The position numbers were made by a program, and so were the translations under genes. Of a stretch of 45,250 nucleotides of DNA, positions 18,387 through 25,962 are shown piece by piece. Under the pieces are notes generated by a model. That model worked only from the letters and a program-made list of their open reading frames with translations. It did no database searches and was not told where the DNA came from. The first letter of the stretch is position 1, and each line of letters begins with the position of its first letter. This stretch comes from a virus, in IMG/VR virus record IMGVR_UViG_3300031857_000378, positions 1 through 45,250 of that record, one strand, 5' to 3'.

Positions 18387-20294
18387 TTACTTAATTTCAC
18401 AAGCTCCACCAGCACATGCTGCTTCTTGTGTATGTTCAGTATTATCATCATCTTCAATTACTTGAGATAAATCAATACTTTTTAAATGTTTTGATAATTC
18501 TTCAAATTGCTCCTTAGTAATGTCTTCAAATGGTGCTTGAACATAACTACCATTATCATATGGTAGTACACTTAAACCATTAAATGTATTACGATTATTC
18601 CACATCCAGTTTCCAACTACTTTCCATTCATCCCATTTTACATCTGTCATATGACCTTGATCATTAAATAATCCGTCATAAAGTCTAGATTTATCAATAG
18701 ATATAGTAGCACTAACATTATTAGTATTATCACCTTTTCTATGACCAGCTTTAACCCAATCAATATTAAACTTCTTAACTCTCTCTAATAACTCGAGGGC
18801 ACTTTCAGTTCTTAAAATAGAACCTTCTGGAGCTTTCTGAGGTATTGAAAGTACGGCAGTATTAAATTGTAATTTATCATCTTCTACTAACTCTGGTAGT
18901 GTTTTAGCTACATAAGTATATAAAGGATCATTCTTAGTTAATCTAATACGTCTAATATAATAATCATTATGCCAAGCATGAATACCTGATGATGTACCTA
19001 ATACACAACTAGTAGTACCACTAGGTTTAATAGTAGTTGTTCTAGCTGCTTTATTAATACCTATGATTTTAGCAACTTCCTCATTCATGCTTTTTACAAC
19101 ATCTGAAGCTTGTTTTAAATCATATTTAAGTATTTCACCAGATGCTATACCAGTCATACCTACACCTATTAGAGCATCTTTTTCAGTAGTCTTTTTCCAA
19201 ATAGGTCTTAAGTAATGGAAGTCTGTATAACCAGCTTGTAATGTACCAAAAAATGATGCTATAGATACTCTATCATTTAAATCTTGTTGTGAAGTAATGT
19301 CTGATACATTAACCTCGCAAAGATTACAAAAAGAATATGGTCTTAAAGCAATTTCACAACAAGGATTAGTACCCCAATCACTATTATTGGTAAAATAAAG
19401 TCCAGGTTCTCCTGAATTACTAAGTTCAATTTTTTCCCAAATTTTATCAAATTCATCTTTTTTAATTCTGTTTCTAACAATTACAGCAGAGTTATTAGCT
19501 CTACCTCTTTGTTCGTTTAATTCCCACCAATTACCATATTTACATGTTAACATTTCTTCATCGTCAAATGAAAATAAGCTTATCATTGCTGAACGGCGAA
19601 TACCACCTGATAGGACGGCATTAGCTATATAACATTGTATATCATGACATTCTAATGGTGTAAGTTTAGTACCATTCTCTTTAGAGTCTAGTAATCCTTG
19701 AATTTTAGCAACACATTCCATTAAAGGTCTAGGTCCTGGGGCTTTACCACCTGCAGTAACTAATCTAGCACCTTTATGTCTAATATCACTAAAATCAAAT
19801 CTTGGTTTATATTGTGAACCTCCTATGTAAGCTTTCATTAATACTTTAATAGCTTCAGCCCATCCTTCTAGGCTATCACTAATAACATATTTACGCTCCT
19901 TAATTGGTTTGTTTATCTCGTTTAATTGTTCTACATGATGGTATTGAACAGAGTAACCTACTCCTGTACCACCAAGTAACAAGAACATAGTTTCACTAAA
20001 TGCTCTGTAATCATCTACAGGCATAAAAGCACAATTATATATTCTTGATTCATTTTTAGTAATAGCCTTACCTGCGAACTGTAATGCGCGCATAGAAGGT
20101 AATACTTTTTTATCATAGATGAACTTCATACTTTTCTCAATATCATATTTCAATTGAGGATATTTTGAAATCATCATATCTCTGTATCTATCACAGAGTT
20201 CTTCCCACGTTTCTCTCCTATTTAAATTTTCATTAAATTTTGCATATTTATTAAAAATTGTAATATTAGATAGAATTTCCTGCTCCTTGTTCAT
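18387..20294 (-). CDS. nrdJ: Adenosylcobalamin-dependent ribonucleoside-triphosphate reductase (class II)
   Basis: Monomeric class II reductase (635 aa) that makes deoxynucleotides using vitamin B12 coenzyme. Landmarks: LPSMRALQFAG (65-75), RIYNCAF with the N-terminal redox cysteine (C88), LLLGGTGVGYSVQ (105-117), NPCCEI (310-315) giving the radical-site N-x-C-x-E, SFCNLCEVN (321-329), and a C-terminal CAGGAC pair (C627, C632) that carries electrons from thioredoxin-like donors. No separate radical subunit or NrdD/G genes are seen. It overlaps the preceding 199-aa gene by 29 nt. B12 must come from the host, which fits a gut or B12-importing Bacteroidota host. Confidence 0.95.
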   Translation of the reverse strand: MNKEQEILSNITIFNKYAKFNENLNRRETWEELCDRYRDMMISKYPQLKYDIEKSMKFIYDKKVLPSMRALQFAGKAITKNESRIYNCAFMPVDDYRAFSETMFLLLGGTGVGYSVQYHHVEQLNEINKPIKERKYVISDSLEGWAEAIKVLMKAYIGGSQYKPRFDFSDIRHKGARLVTAGGKAPGPRPLMECVAKIQGLLDSKENGTKLTPLECHDIQCYIANAVLSGGIRRSAMISLFSFDDEEMLTCKYGNWWELNEQRGRANNSAVIVRNRIKKDEFDKIWEKIELSNSGEPGLYFTNNSDWGTNPCCEIALRPYSFCNLCEVNVSDITSQQDLNDRVSIASFFGTLQAGYTDFHYLRPIWKKTTEKDALIGVGMTGIASGEILKYDLKQASDVVKSMNEEVAKIIGINKAARTTTIKPSGTTSCVLGTSSGIHAWHNDYYIRRIRLTKNDPLYTYVAKTLPELVEDDKLQFNTAVLSIPQKAPEGSILRTESALELLERVKKFNIDWVKAGHRKGDNTNNVSATISIDKSRLYDGLFNDQGHMTDVKWDEWKVVGNWMWNNRNTFNGLSVLPYDNGSYVQAPFEDITKEQFEELSKHLKSIDLSQVIEDDDNTEHTQEAACAGGACEIK

Positions 20295-20865
20295 TAAGTT
20301 GTCCTGTATTTAATTGTTCTAGTGATTTGTATATTTCATAATCCATTTCAGGACTATCTAAGACTTCTTGTATATATTTTACTTCTTCACCAAGACGTTC
20401 TGCTAAGTTTTTACGCTTCTCATATCTTGGATATATAGTGTCATACATACTAACCTTTATTCCATTTTGAATAACACCTTCACCATAATATCTTGTTAAA
20501 ATTCTTTTGTAAAATTCATCAAATCCACTATACTGACCTTTTTTAAATTTATCTAAAACATTATAATATGCTTCAGAAATTGTAAATCTAATTATCAATT
20601 CATCATCAGTAGTTTCATCATTTAAATAATGACTTAAAATTCTCATTTTAACAAGTAATGATACAGTATCATCCTTATTTGGATCTAATATAACTATTAA
20701 TTCAGGTTTATTACCTTCAGTTATATGTGTATTTATTAAGGAAGTACCTAAGTCTTTAATCGTATATCCTATAATAGGTAGTAAAAATTTTGATGCAAAT
20801 GTATGAGTAATACTACCATTACTATCCATTTTTCCTATACTAGTCAAATAATCTTTCCTCTTCAC
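20266..20865 (-). CDS. Hypothetical protein, 199 aa
   Basis: No family recognised. Mixed alpha/beta, soluble, with an Asp-rich strand ELIVILDPNKDD (~53-64), a basic helical C-terminal half (YPRYEKRKNLAERLGEEV) and a Gln/Asn/Gly-rich tail. It sits between the 5'-3' exonuclease (26-nt overlap) and nrdJ (29-nt overlap), so it is translated together with replication and nucleotide genes. A replication accessory role is possible by context only. Confidence 0.75.
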   Translation of the reverse strand: MKRKDYLTSIGKMDSNGSITHTFASKFLLPIIGYTIKDLGTSLINTHITEGNKPELIVILDPNKDDTVSLLVKMRILSHYLNDETTDDELIIRFTISEAYYNVLDKFKKGQYSGFDEFYKRILTRYYGEGVIQNGIKVSMYDTIYPRYEKRKNLAERLGEEVKYIQEVLDSPEMDYEIYKSLEQLNTGQLNEQGAGNSI

Positions 20866-21598
20866 TAATTTCCGTCTTTAATTTTATTAGTTCTGGTATC
20901 TCTACTTCATAAGTATGTACCATTTTTAAACAATTATACATTTTATAGAACATTTCTATTCCATAATTTTCCCCATAGACTTCACAATACTTGTCAAATA
21001 CTGATGCTCTATAACTTTTAAATATGTCTATATGTTTATTATCTAATAATTTACAAGCTCCTACTTCTCCAATACCTTTAATTCCAGGTAAATTATCAAC
21101 AGTATCACCAGTTATCATACTCTTCCAAAAGTATAATTCTGCTTCTTGTTTTGTAGTATTAACCCAATTATTACCTCTAGGATTATAATGTCTACCTTCT
21201 AAATTTAATATATCCTTATCAGGAGAGATTATAGTACAATTATATCCTTTTTCAGTTAATCTTTGTTTATTTATACAAACTAAATCATCTGCTTCTAAAC
21301 CTACAAAGCTAAATGCTTTATATTGGTCTATAAGATATTGTTTAGTTTCAAATATGTGTTTTACTTCAGTTGTATATTTTCTATTAGCTTTGTATTCAGG
21401 GTATACAGTATACCTAAAACATTTACCAACAGTAACATATAACTGATATTCTTCCGCCATAGTAGTATTGTTAATATTTATAATAATATCATCTACTAAA
21501 GCTTTACAATCATCTAATGATTTCTCTGGTTCATTCTTCTTTACATGACACACATAAAAAGGTATGAAATCAGCATCCCATAAAGATACATTAATCAT
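20840..21598 (-). CDS. 5'-3' exonuclease / RNase H-like flap nuclease (PIN/FEN family)
   Basis: Removes RNA primers and 5' flaps during replication. Acidic and helical motifs of the family appear in order: SLWDADFIPF, RYTVYPEYKANR (arch with Lys/Arg), GLEADDLVCI, SPDKDILNL, and GDTVDNLPGIKGIGEVGA, the helix-hairpin-helix that grips duplex DNA. I start it at 21598 (MINVSLWDAD), which overlaps the upstream stop by 8 nt (ATGATTAA); the ATG at 21667 would add 23 residues that do not belong to the fold and lie within the preceding gene. Length 252 aa is normal for phage versions. Confidence 0.9.
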   Translation of the reverse strand: MINVSLWDADFIPFYVCHVKKNEPEKSLDDCKALVDDIIININNTTMAEEYQLYVTVGKCFRYTVYPEYKANRKYTTEVKHIFETKQYLIDQYKAFSFVGLEADDLVCINKQRLTEKGYNCTIISPDKDILNLEGRHYNPRGNNWVNTTKQEAELYFWKSMITGDTVDNLPGIKGIGEVGACKLLDNKHIDIFKSYRASVFDKYCEVYGENYGIEMFYKMYNCLKMVHTYEVEIPELIKLKTEISEEERLFD

Positions 21599-22016
21599 TA
21601 CTTCTAAATAACAATCCTCTATCTGTCCATCCAACATTATCATATTTACTGCTAATCTGATTAGCAATAGTACTTTCAGGGATTCCTGTTAATTTACTAG
21701 CAATGTTAGTATTCTTAAAAGTTGCTATAACTTTATTATCAAGATTTAATAACTTAACTTTAGGAGATTTATAATCTTTTAAAAATTCATTACTTTCTCT
21801 TCTTAATAAAGATTTAACAGCATCTCTACCAATTCTTTCTTTAACCAAAACATTACCATTATCTAATAGTCTATGTTCTTTATATTGAAATACTGGTTTC
21901 TTACCTTTAACATTACTAAAGTTTACTTCTCGTGCTTCAGCTTGAGAATCATATGTTCTAACAAACTTACCAGTTTGTGTATATTCATATACTTTTTGTT
22001 TTGGTTTTCCTGCCAT
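21591..22016 (-). CDS. NUMOD1-type DNA-binding protein without nuclease domain
   Basis: Two NUMOD1-like units are visible: one near the N-terminus (KVYEYTQTGKFVRTYDSQAE) and one near the C-terminus (VKLLNLDNKVIATFKNT followed by the helix-turn-helix IASKLTGIPESTIANQIS). NUMOD1 modules usually sit beside HNH or GIY-YIG homing nucleases and bind DNA. No HNH or GIY-YIG catalytic residues are present in these 141 aa, so it may be a nuclease remnant or a stand-alone DNA-binding protein. It overlaps the exonuclease start by 8 nt. Confidence 0.7.
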   Translation of the reverse strand: MAGKPKQKVYEYTQTGKFVRTYDSQAEAREVNFSNVKGKKPVFQYKEHRLLDNGNVLVKERIGRDAVKSLLRRESNEFLKDYKSPKVKLLNLDNKVIATFKNTNIASKLTGIPESTIANQISSKYDNVGWTDRGLLFRSND

Positions 22017-22020
22017 GTTA

Positions 22021-22218
22021 TTATTTTTCTAATTGAGGTTCATTTGTTAAATATCTGATTAAATCAGTGATATTCTTATGTTTTAAGACATCATTAGGTC
22101 CTAATTTACCATTAAGGTAATCCACTGCTTTATCACGTTTTACAGCATTCCAATACTCTGTATAAGGATTGAAATGAATGTAATAGTCATAAAGATTTCC
22201 TCTATTTACTTTAGCCAT
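22021..22218 (-). CDS. Small hypothetical protein, 65 aa
   Basis: Unrecognised. It is aromatic at its N-terminus (NLYDYYIHFNPYTEYWNAV) and helical after residue 30. Its ATG at 22218 directly follows the stop of the lysin-like gene (22219-22221), and its stop is 4 nt before the NUMOD1 gene start, so it is a regular operon member. Confidence 0.7.
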   Translation of the reverse strand: MAKVNRGNLYDYYIHFNPYTEYWNAVKRDKAVDYLNGKLGPNDVLKHKNITDLIRYLTNEPQLEK

Positions 22219-22671
22219 TTATTGAAATTGCTTTAATTTATAAACATACAATGTATCTTCTGCATAATTAATATGTTCTAGAAAATCATAGTAATCTCCT
22301 CCTTTGTATTTTCTGGTTTGCCAGTCCTTATAGGCTTTTACTGAATGTTTCCAAGATTCATATTTAATATAACCATTAAAATTTCTAAAACCAAAAAGGT
22401 TATTAGATTTTTCAAAAAGATATGATTTAAAATTACCTGTTTCTAGTTTAGCTTGTGCTAATACAATATTAGGAGCTAACATTTTAAGTTCATGTAATTC
22501 TATTATTAAAGCATTTTCACTAAACGTATCAATTTTAACAGTATCTGCTGTAATTGTAGGTTTAGGTAAATCTAAAATTTCATTGTTTTTATGAATTTGA
22601 CGTAAAGATATTAATCCTGCAATGAAAATACTAGCTACTAGTATAACCATAATTTTAATTTTGTTTTTCAT
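22219..22671 (-). CDS. Membrane-anchored glucosaminidase-like peptidoglycan hydrolase
   Basis: Residues 6-24 form one hydrophobic segment (IKIMVILVASIFIAGLISL) preceded by lysines: a signal anchor. After a ~35-residue linker comes a compact glucosaminidase / FlgJ-Bax-like core: APNIVLAQAKLETGNF (catalytic-type Glu near residue 77), KSNNLFGFRN, and YKDWQTRKYKGGDYYDFL. This family cuts glycan strands of peptidoglycan. The anchor placement resembles signal-arrest-release endolysins, which wait in the membrane until lysis. It lies in the replication block, 2 nt after the nuclease gene. Lytic role is inferred. Confidence 0.75.
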   Translation of the reverse strand: MKNKIKIMVILVASIFIAGLISLRQIHKNNEILDLPKPTITADTVKIDTFSENALIIELHELKMLAPNIVLAQAKLETGNFKSYLFEKSNNLFGFRNFNGYIKYESWKHSVKAYKDWQTRKYKGGDYYDFLEHINYAEDTLYVYKLKQFQ

Positions 22672-22673
22672 GT

Positions 22674-23141
22674 TTAATAAAATTTTTGTTTAATTAATTC
22701 AATTGTTTTAAGTACATTTTGTTGATTGTTAGGTTTATATAATGTTACTTTATATCCATTTTTAACTAAATGGTCTTTAAACCATTTCCATTTAATTGGA
22801 AAAGCATCATTATTAAATCCTTTACATTCAATAATATATCCTTCTTTTTGTTCATTCACCCTTGAAAAATCAGGTAAATAAGTAATAGCTCTAATATTAT
22901 TACTAGCTTCCATATACTTCTTATCCTTTTTAACTTCAAAAGCTTCTTCATTGTATTCAAAAGGTTCTAATAGAGTAAATTTCATTTCCTCATACTTAAA
23001 ATCATTAATACCTGCTTCTAAAAGTTTATTATATGTAAATAATTCAAGTTTAGACTTAAATTTTACACCATCAACTTCTAAAGCTGTAGCATTTTGTATT
23101 TTACCCTTCCCCTTTTTTGCAACAATCTTCATCTTTCCCAC
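22674..23141 (-). CDS. PD-(D/E)XK nuclease, DUF1064-like (possible Holliday junction resolvase)
   Basis: Residues show the nuclease core: DGVKFKSKLELFTYNKLLEAG (early Glu on a helix), YLPDFSRV and GYIIECKGFNN, giving E...PD...ExK. Such phage nucleases resolve recombination intermediates or cut DNA during packaging. The N-terminus is lysine-rich. The first ATG (23141) and a second (23132) both overlap the preceding HAD-like gene by 32-41 nt; I cannot decide between them. Position among recombination genes supports a junction-processing role. Confidence 0.8.
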   Translation of the reverse strand: MGKMKIVAKKGKGKIQNATALEVDGVKFKSKLELFTYNKLLEAGINDFKYEEMKFTLLEPFEYNEEAFEVKKDKKYMEASNNIRAITYLPDFSRVNEQKEGYIIECKGFNNDAFPIKWKWFKDHLVKNGYKVTLYKPNNQQNVLKTIELIKQKFY

Positions 23142-23535
23142 AATTCTCCTCCTCTATTTGTTTTATAACTCTCTCAAAACTAACATACCATGTTGTTTTA
23201 GATTGATACCTATTAGGTATTTCATTAACTAAAATTGCTTCACAATCAGTAGTTTCTTGTATAATTAATACAGTCATTTGGATATTATCAAAATATATAT
23301 CTATATTATTATCTACAATAGCTTGTACTTTATCTGGAGTAAAGTTAGTTACAATAACCCTATTTGAAGGTAAACCTAATTGAGCACCAACACTGTATAT
23401 ATAAGCTGATGTATCATTATTTGATATAAGGTATAATTCATAACTATCATTTTTCAATAATAAATATATAAATTCCCTAAAATCAGCTTTGTTCCAATTA
23501 TCAGTTATTTCAAATCCTACTTTGATTTTATCCAT
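23101..23535 (-). CDS. HAD-like domain protein, 144 aa, with degenerate catalytic site
   Basis: The fold pattern is Rossmann-like: an opening strand KIKVGFEIT, a helix, LYLISNNDTS (HAD motif II-like), RVIVTN, and DIYFDNIQMTV (motif IV-like acidic strand). The usual DxD nucleophile of motif I is not visible, so catalysis is doubtful. The C-terminus is cysteine- and lysine-rich (NCGKDEDCCKKGEG). It overlaps the primase stop by 8 nt. It may be a binding or regulatory derivative of a phosphatase; sure of the fold only moderately. Confidence 0.55.
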   Translation of the reverse strand: MDKIKVGFEITDNWNKADFREFIYLLLKNDSYELYLISNNDTSAYIYSVGAQLGLPSNRVIVTNFTPDKVQAIVDNNIDIYFDNIQMTVLIIQETTDCEAILVNEIPNRYQSKTTWYVSFERVIKQIEEENCGKDEDCCKKGEG

Positions 23536-24541
23536 TTAATAATTTTAATTTATTATTAATCATTTCTTTAGCACTTTGCAATCCTCTATCTTTGATATAA
23601 TCACTTAAATCTTTATAATCATCTATAAAGTAATATTTGAAATTATATTGTTGATTTAATCTTTTAGAACCTCTTATACCTTCATCATCATTATCATAAT
23701 TTACTATAATTTCATCAAATCTTTTTAATAATTTATTAACAAAATCAAATGATAATTTATTAGTTTCACCTTGTAATGATATAGCTGGTAAACCAAGTAG
23801 ATTATAAACCATACAATCTTTAAGACTTTTAGTAAGTATTAACTTTTCACCATGAAATGGTAATTGGTCATAACCTTCTATGTCTGTACTACTACCACCA
23901 GAAAATAACCATTTATGCTTTTTATCCTTACTCAAAGGAAAATAGATTTTATATGAATATTTACCTTCATTACAAAATCTATAAGCATATATAGGATTAT
24001 CATCTCTATAGTTGAATGTAATAGTTCTACCATCCTTTGTATGTAAATAGACTATTCTACATGAAAATACATCATATTCCTCTAACATTGTTAAAGGTAT
24101 ATTATATTGATTCCAATAATTATAGTCCGTTATATTATAAGGTTGTGGTACAATCTCAATAAAGCTCTTATTAACTGTTTTAATGACCTCTGGTTGATTA
24201 TTTAATACCAACTGAGGTAATATATCATATTTGATAGAACCTAGCTTAAAATCATTGTAAACGATTTTTAAGGACTCTTTAAAGTTACACCCATATTTTA
24301 CTTGAATATAATCAAAGCAACTATAAGTATCACCTGTACCAAAGTCTTTATAAATAAGCTTATTAAACTTATTATGTTTGATTCTACAAGCAGGATTTCT
24401 ATCATTATATAATTCAGATAAAAAAGGTTTATCTAGTTCTTCAAAATTATTACAATATTTCTTCCAAATATCATATTCAGATACATTATTTAAGATAAAG
24501 TTTATATCTATATTTTGGTATGCATCTTTTAAATCAAACAT
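23528..24541 (-). CDS. DnaG-type primase with TOPRIM domain
   Basis: N-terminal ~110 residues have a primase-like zinc-domain layout (NDRNPACRIKHNKFNKLIYKD...YSCFDYIQVKYG), but most zinc ligands are missing. The TOPRIM core follows: LILTKSLKDCMVYNLLGLPA, then IVNYDNDDEGIRGSKRL with the DxD-type acidic residues, then YKDLSDYI. The TOPRIM glutamate is replaced by Lys in TKSLKD. The protein would lay RNA primers for the phage fork beside the DnaB-like helicase. I choose the ATG at 24541 over 24580, because the upstream stretch forms a leader hairpin and the extra 13 residues are not primase-like. Confidence 0.8.
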   Translation of the reverse strand: MFDLKDAYQNIDINFILNNVSEYDIWKKYCNNFEELDKPFLSELYNDRNPACRIKHNKFNKLIYKDFGTGDTYSCFDYIQVKYGCNFKESLKIVYNDFKLGSIKYDILPQLVLNNQPEVIKTVNKSFIEIVPQPYNITDYNYWNQYNIPLTMLEEYDVFSCRIVYLHTKDGRTITFNYRDDNPIYAYRFCNEGKYSYKIYFPLSKDKKHKWLFSGGSSTDIEGYDQLPFHGEKLILTKSLKDCMVYNLLGLPAISLQGETNKLSFDFVNKLLKRFDEIIVNYDNDDEGIRGSKRLNQQYNFKYYFIDDYKDLSDYIKDRGLQSAKEMINNKLKLLNG

Positions 24542-24558
24542 ATATAGTTTAATTATAA

Positions 24559-24618
24559 AATAATAGGCTGTTGTTGTCACAACATTTAATCAACTGCCGA
24601 TATTTGACACCTATTATT
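24559..24618 (-). promoter_or_regulatory. Structured leader hairpin upstream of primase gene
   Basis: AATAATAGG (24559-24567) and CCTATTATT (24610-24618) form a perfect 9-bp stem. Inside it, TGTTG-TGA-CAACA gives a second small hairpin. It lies in the gap between the SSB stop and the primase start. It could modulate primase translation or serve as an RNA-processing site; no U-run marks it as a terminator. Confidence 0.4.
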
Positions 24619-24635
24619 CTAATTATTTATTAAAA

Positions 24636-25184
24636 TTAAAATGGTAAATCATCAGTTTTTGCTGATGGATTCATAACAGCTGGTGTTGCTTGAGCTGTAC
24701 CTTCATATTTTTTAATATCCTTATCAGGATTAAACCATAATTTAGTATCTGCAGTTGCAACTTGCATTGATTCTGAACCACCTAATACTGCAATTACAGT
24801 ACCACGAGATGATTCTTCACCTTTAAATTTAGCACGGAACACTTTACCAACTAATAAAGTTGATGTTTTAGACAATAATTCTTGTGGTGAACCTACTGCA
24901 ATCATTACTTTAGCCTCGTCCTCAGTTACATTGTGTGTAGCTTTTAACAAATCTACTAATGTACGAGCTGTTACAGGCCAAGCTGCATCAGTTAACCATA
25001 AAGATGATGATTTACCAACTTCTCCATTTGCACCAAGAGTATTTAAAAACAAAAAGTCTTTACCAGTTTGTGATTGTTTTAATTCCACACTGCTAATCTT
25101 AACATTATCATAAATACCAGCTTTTTGGTATTGTACATTATTACTTACTTTTTTCTCCGATGCTGCACTTAAATCAAAATTCAT
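24636..25184 (-). CDS. ssb: Single-stranded DNA-binding protein
   Basis: A 182-aa protein with an OB-fold-like pattern in the first ~130 residues: GIYDNVKISSVELKQSQTGK, a beta strand FLFLNT, and FRAKFKGEESSRGTVIAVLG. The tail is disordered and ends in KTDDLPF, matching the acidic-aromatic-proline tip by which bacterial SSBs recruit helicase, primase and nucleases. The gene sits with primase, helicase and a Sak4-like ATPase, which is the usual setting. Composition is somewhat less AT-rich than neighbours, as expected of an abundantly made protein. Confidence 0.8.
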   Translation of the reverse strand: MNFDLSAASEKKVSNNVQYQKAGIYDNVKISSVELKQSQTGKDFLFLNTLGANGEVGKSSSLWLTDAAWPVTARTLVDLLKATHNVTEDEAKVMIAVGSPQELLSKTSTLLVGKVFRAKFKGEESSRGTVIAVLGGSESMQVATADTKLWFNPDKDIKKYEGTAQATPAVMNPSAKTDDLPF

Positions 25185-25214
25185 ATTCTCTTATTTTTAT
25201 TTATTTATTATTTA

Positions 25215-25931
25215 TTATTTATATATTTCTTCCCAATTAGTAATAATTTCACCATTAACTTCTTCAGCTAAAATGATTTCTTTATTACGTAAATGGGCTG
25301 GTCTTGCACCACAAGTTATTTCATCAGATGATATAAAACTTAAAATAGTCTTATTATCTTTTCTAAACATATAACCAATTGCATCTGCATTTGCACAGAT
25401 TAAAGATTTAATTTTTCCTGTTAAATCAATATTTGCAGCCATTACCATTTCACCTTTATCATCAACTTGTTTATCTTTGATGTGTCCTGATAAAATAATA
25501 TGTTCTGCAAAAGTATCAATATAATTTAACACTTGAAAAAATGCTTCTCTTAACCACATATAACCAGCACCATTAGGTAATTTAAGGACATCATTTTCCT
25601 TAAAGTTCTTACCAATAGGTGTTTCCATATAGTTTTTCAAAGCTAAAGGTTTAACCATATCTTCTAAAGCTGTTACAGTATCAATTGTAACATATTTGTA
25701 AGGTTTACCCGAAGCTTTAATTTTATCACCAATCTCACGTAATTCTGCTAGACTAGAAGCTTTGATTTTTGTAGCATTTACATAATCAGAACCATTTTCT
25801 AAATCTATAATTAGATTACCTTCTAATCCTGCAAAACTAGTTGTTTTACCAGTTTTAGGTTTAGAATAAATAACTAATCGCTTAGGATTTACACGAGAGG
25901 CTTCAACTTTACCAAAAGGTAAGTCTACCAT
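25215..25931 (-). CDS. RecA-like ATPase, Sak4 / AAA_24 type recombinase
   Basis: Begins MVDLPFGKVEASRVNPKRLV and continues with a Walker A loop YSKPKTGKTTS, acidic IIDLENGSDY, Walker B YVTIDTVTALED, a LSGHIKDKQV sensor-like strand and the CGARPAHLRNKEI segment. This is the Sak4/AAA_24 pattern found next to phage SSBs, where the ATPase helps pair single strands. I choose the ATG at 25931, which comes after the helicase stop; the ATG at 25994 overlaps the helicase by 32 nt. An AGGAGG sequence lies upstream near 25958, closer to an in-frame GTG, so a slightly longer start is possible. Confidence 0.85.
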   Translation of the reverse strand: MVDLPFGKVEASRVNPKRLVIYSKPKTGKTTSFAGLEGNLIIDLENGSDYVNATKIKASSLAELREIGDKIKASGKPYKYVTIDTVTALEDMVKPLALKNYMETPIGKNFKENDVLKLPNGAGYMWLREAFFQVLNYIDTFAEHIILSGHIKDKQVDDKGEMVMAANIDLTGKIKSLICANADAIGYMFRKDNKTILSFISSDEITCGARPAHLRNKEIILAEEVNGEIITNWEEIYK

Positions 25932-25962
25932 TGTATTTACTTCTTCCTTCACTTTCCTCCTA

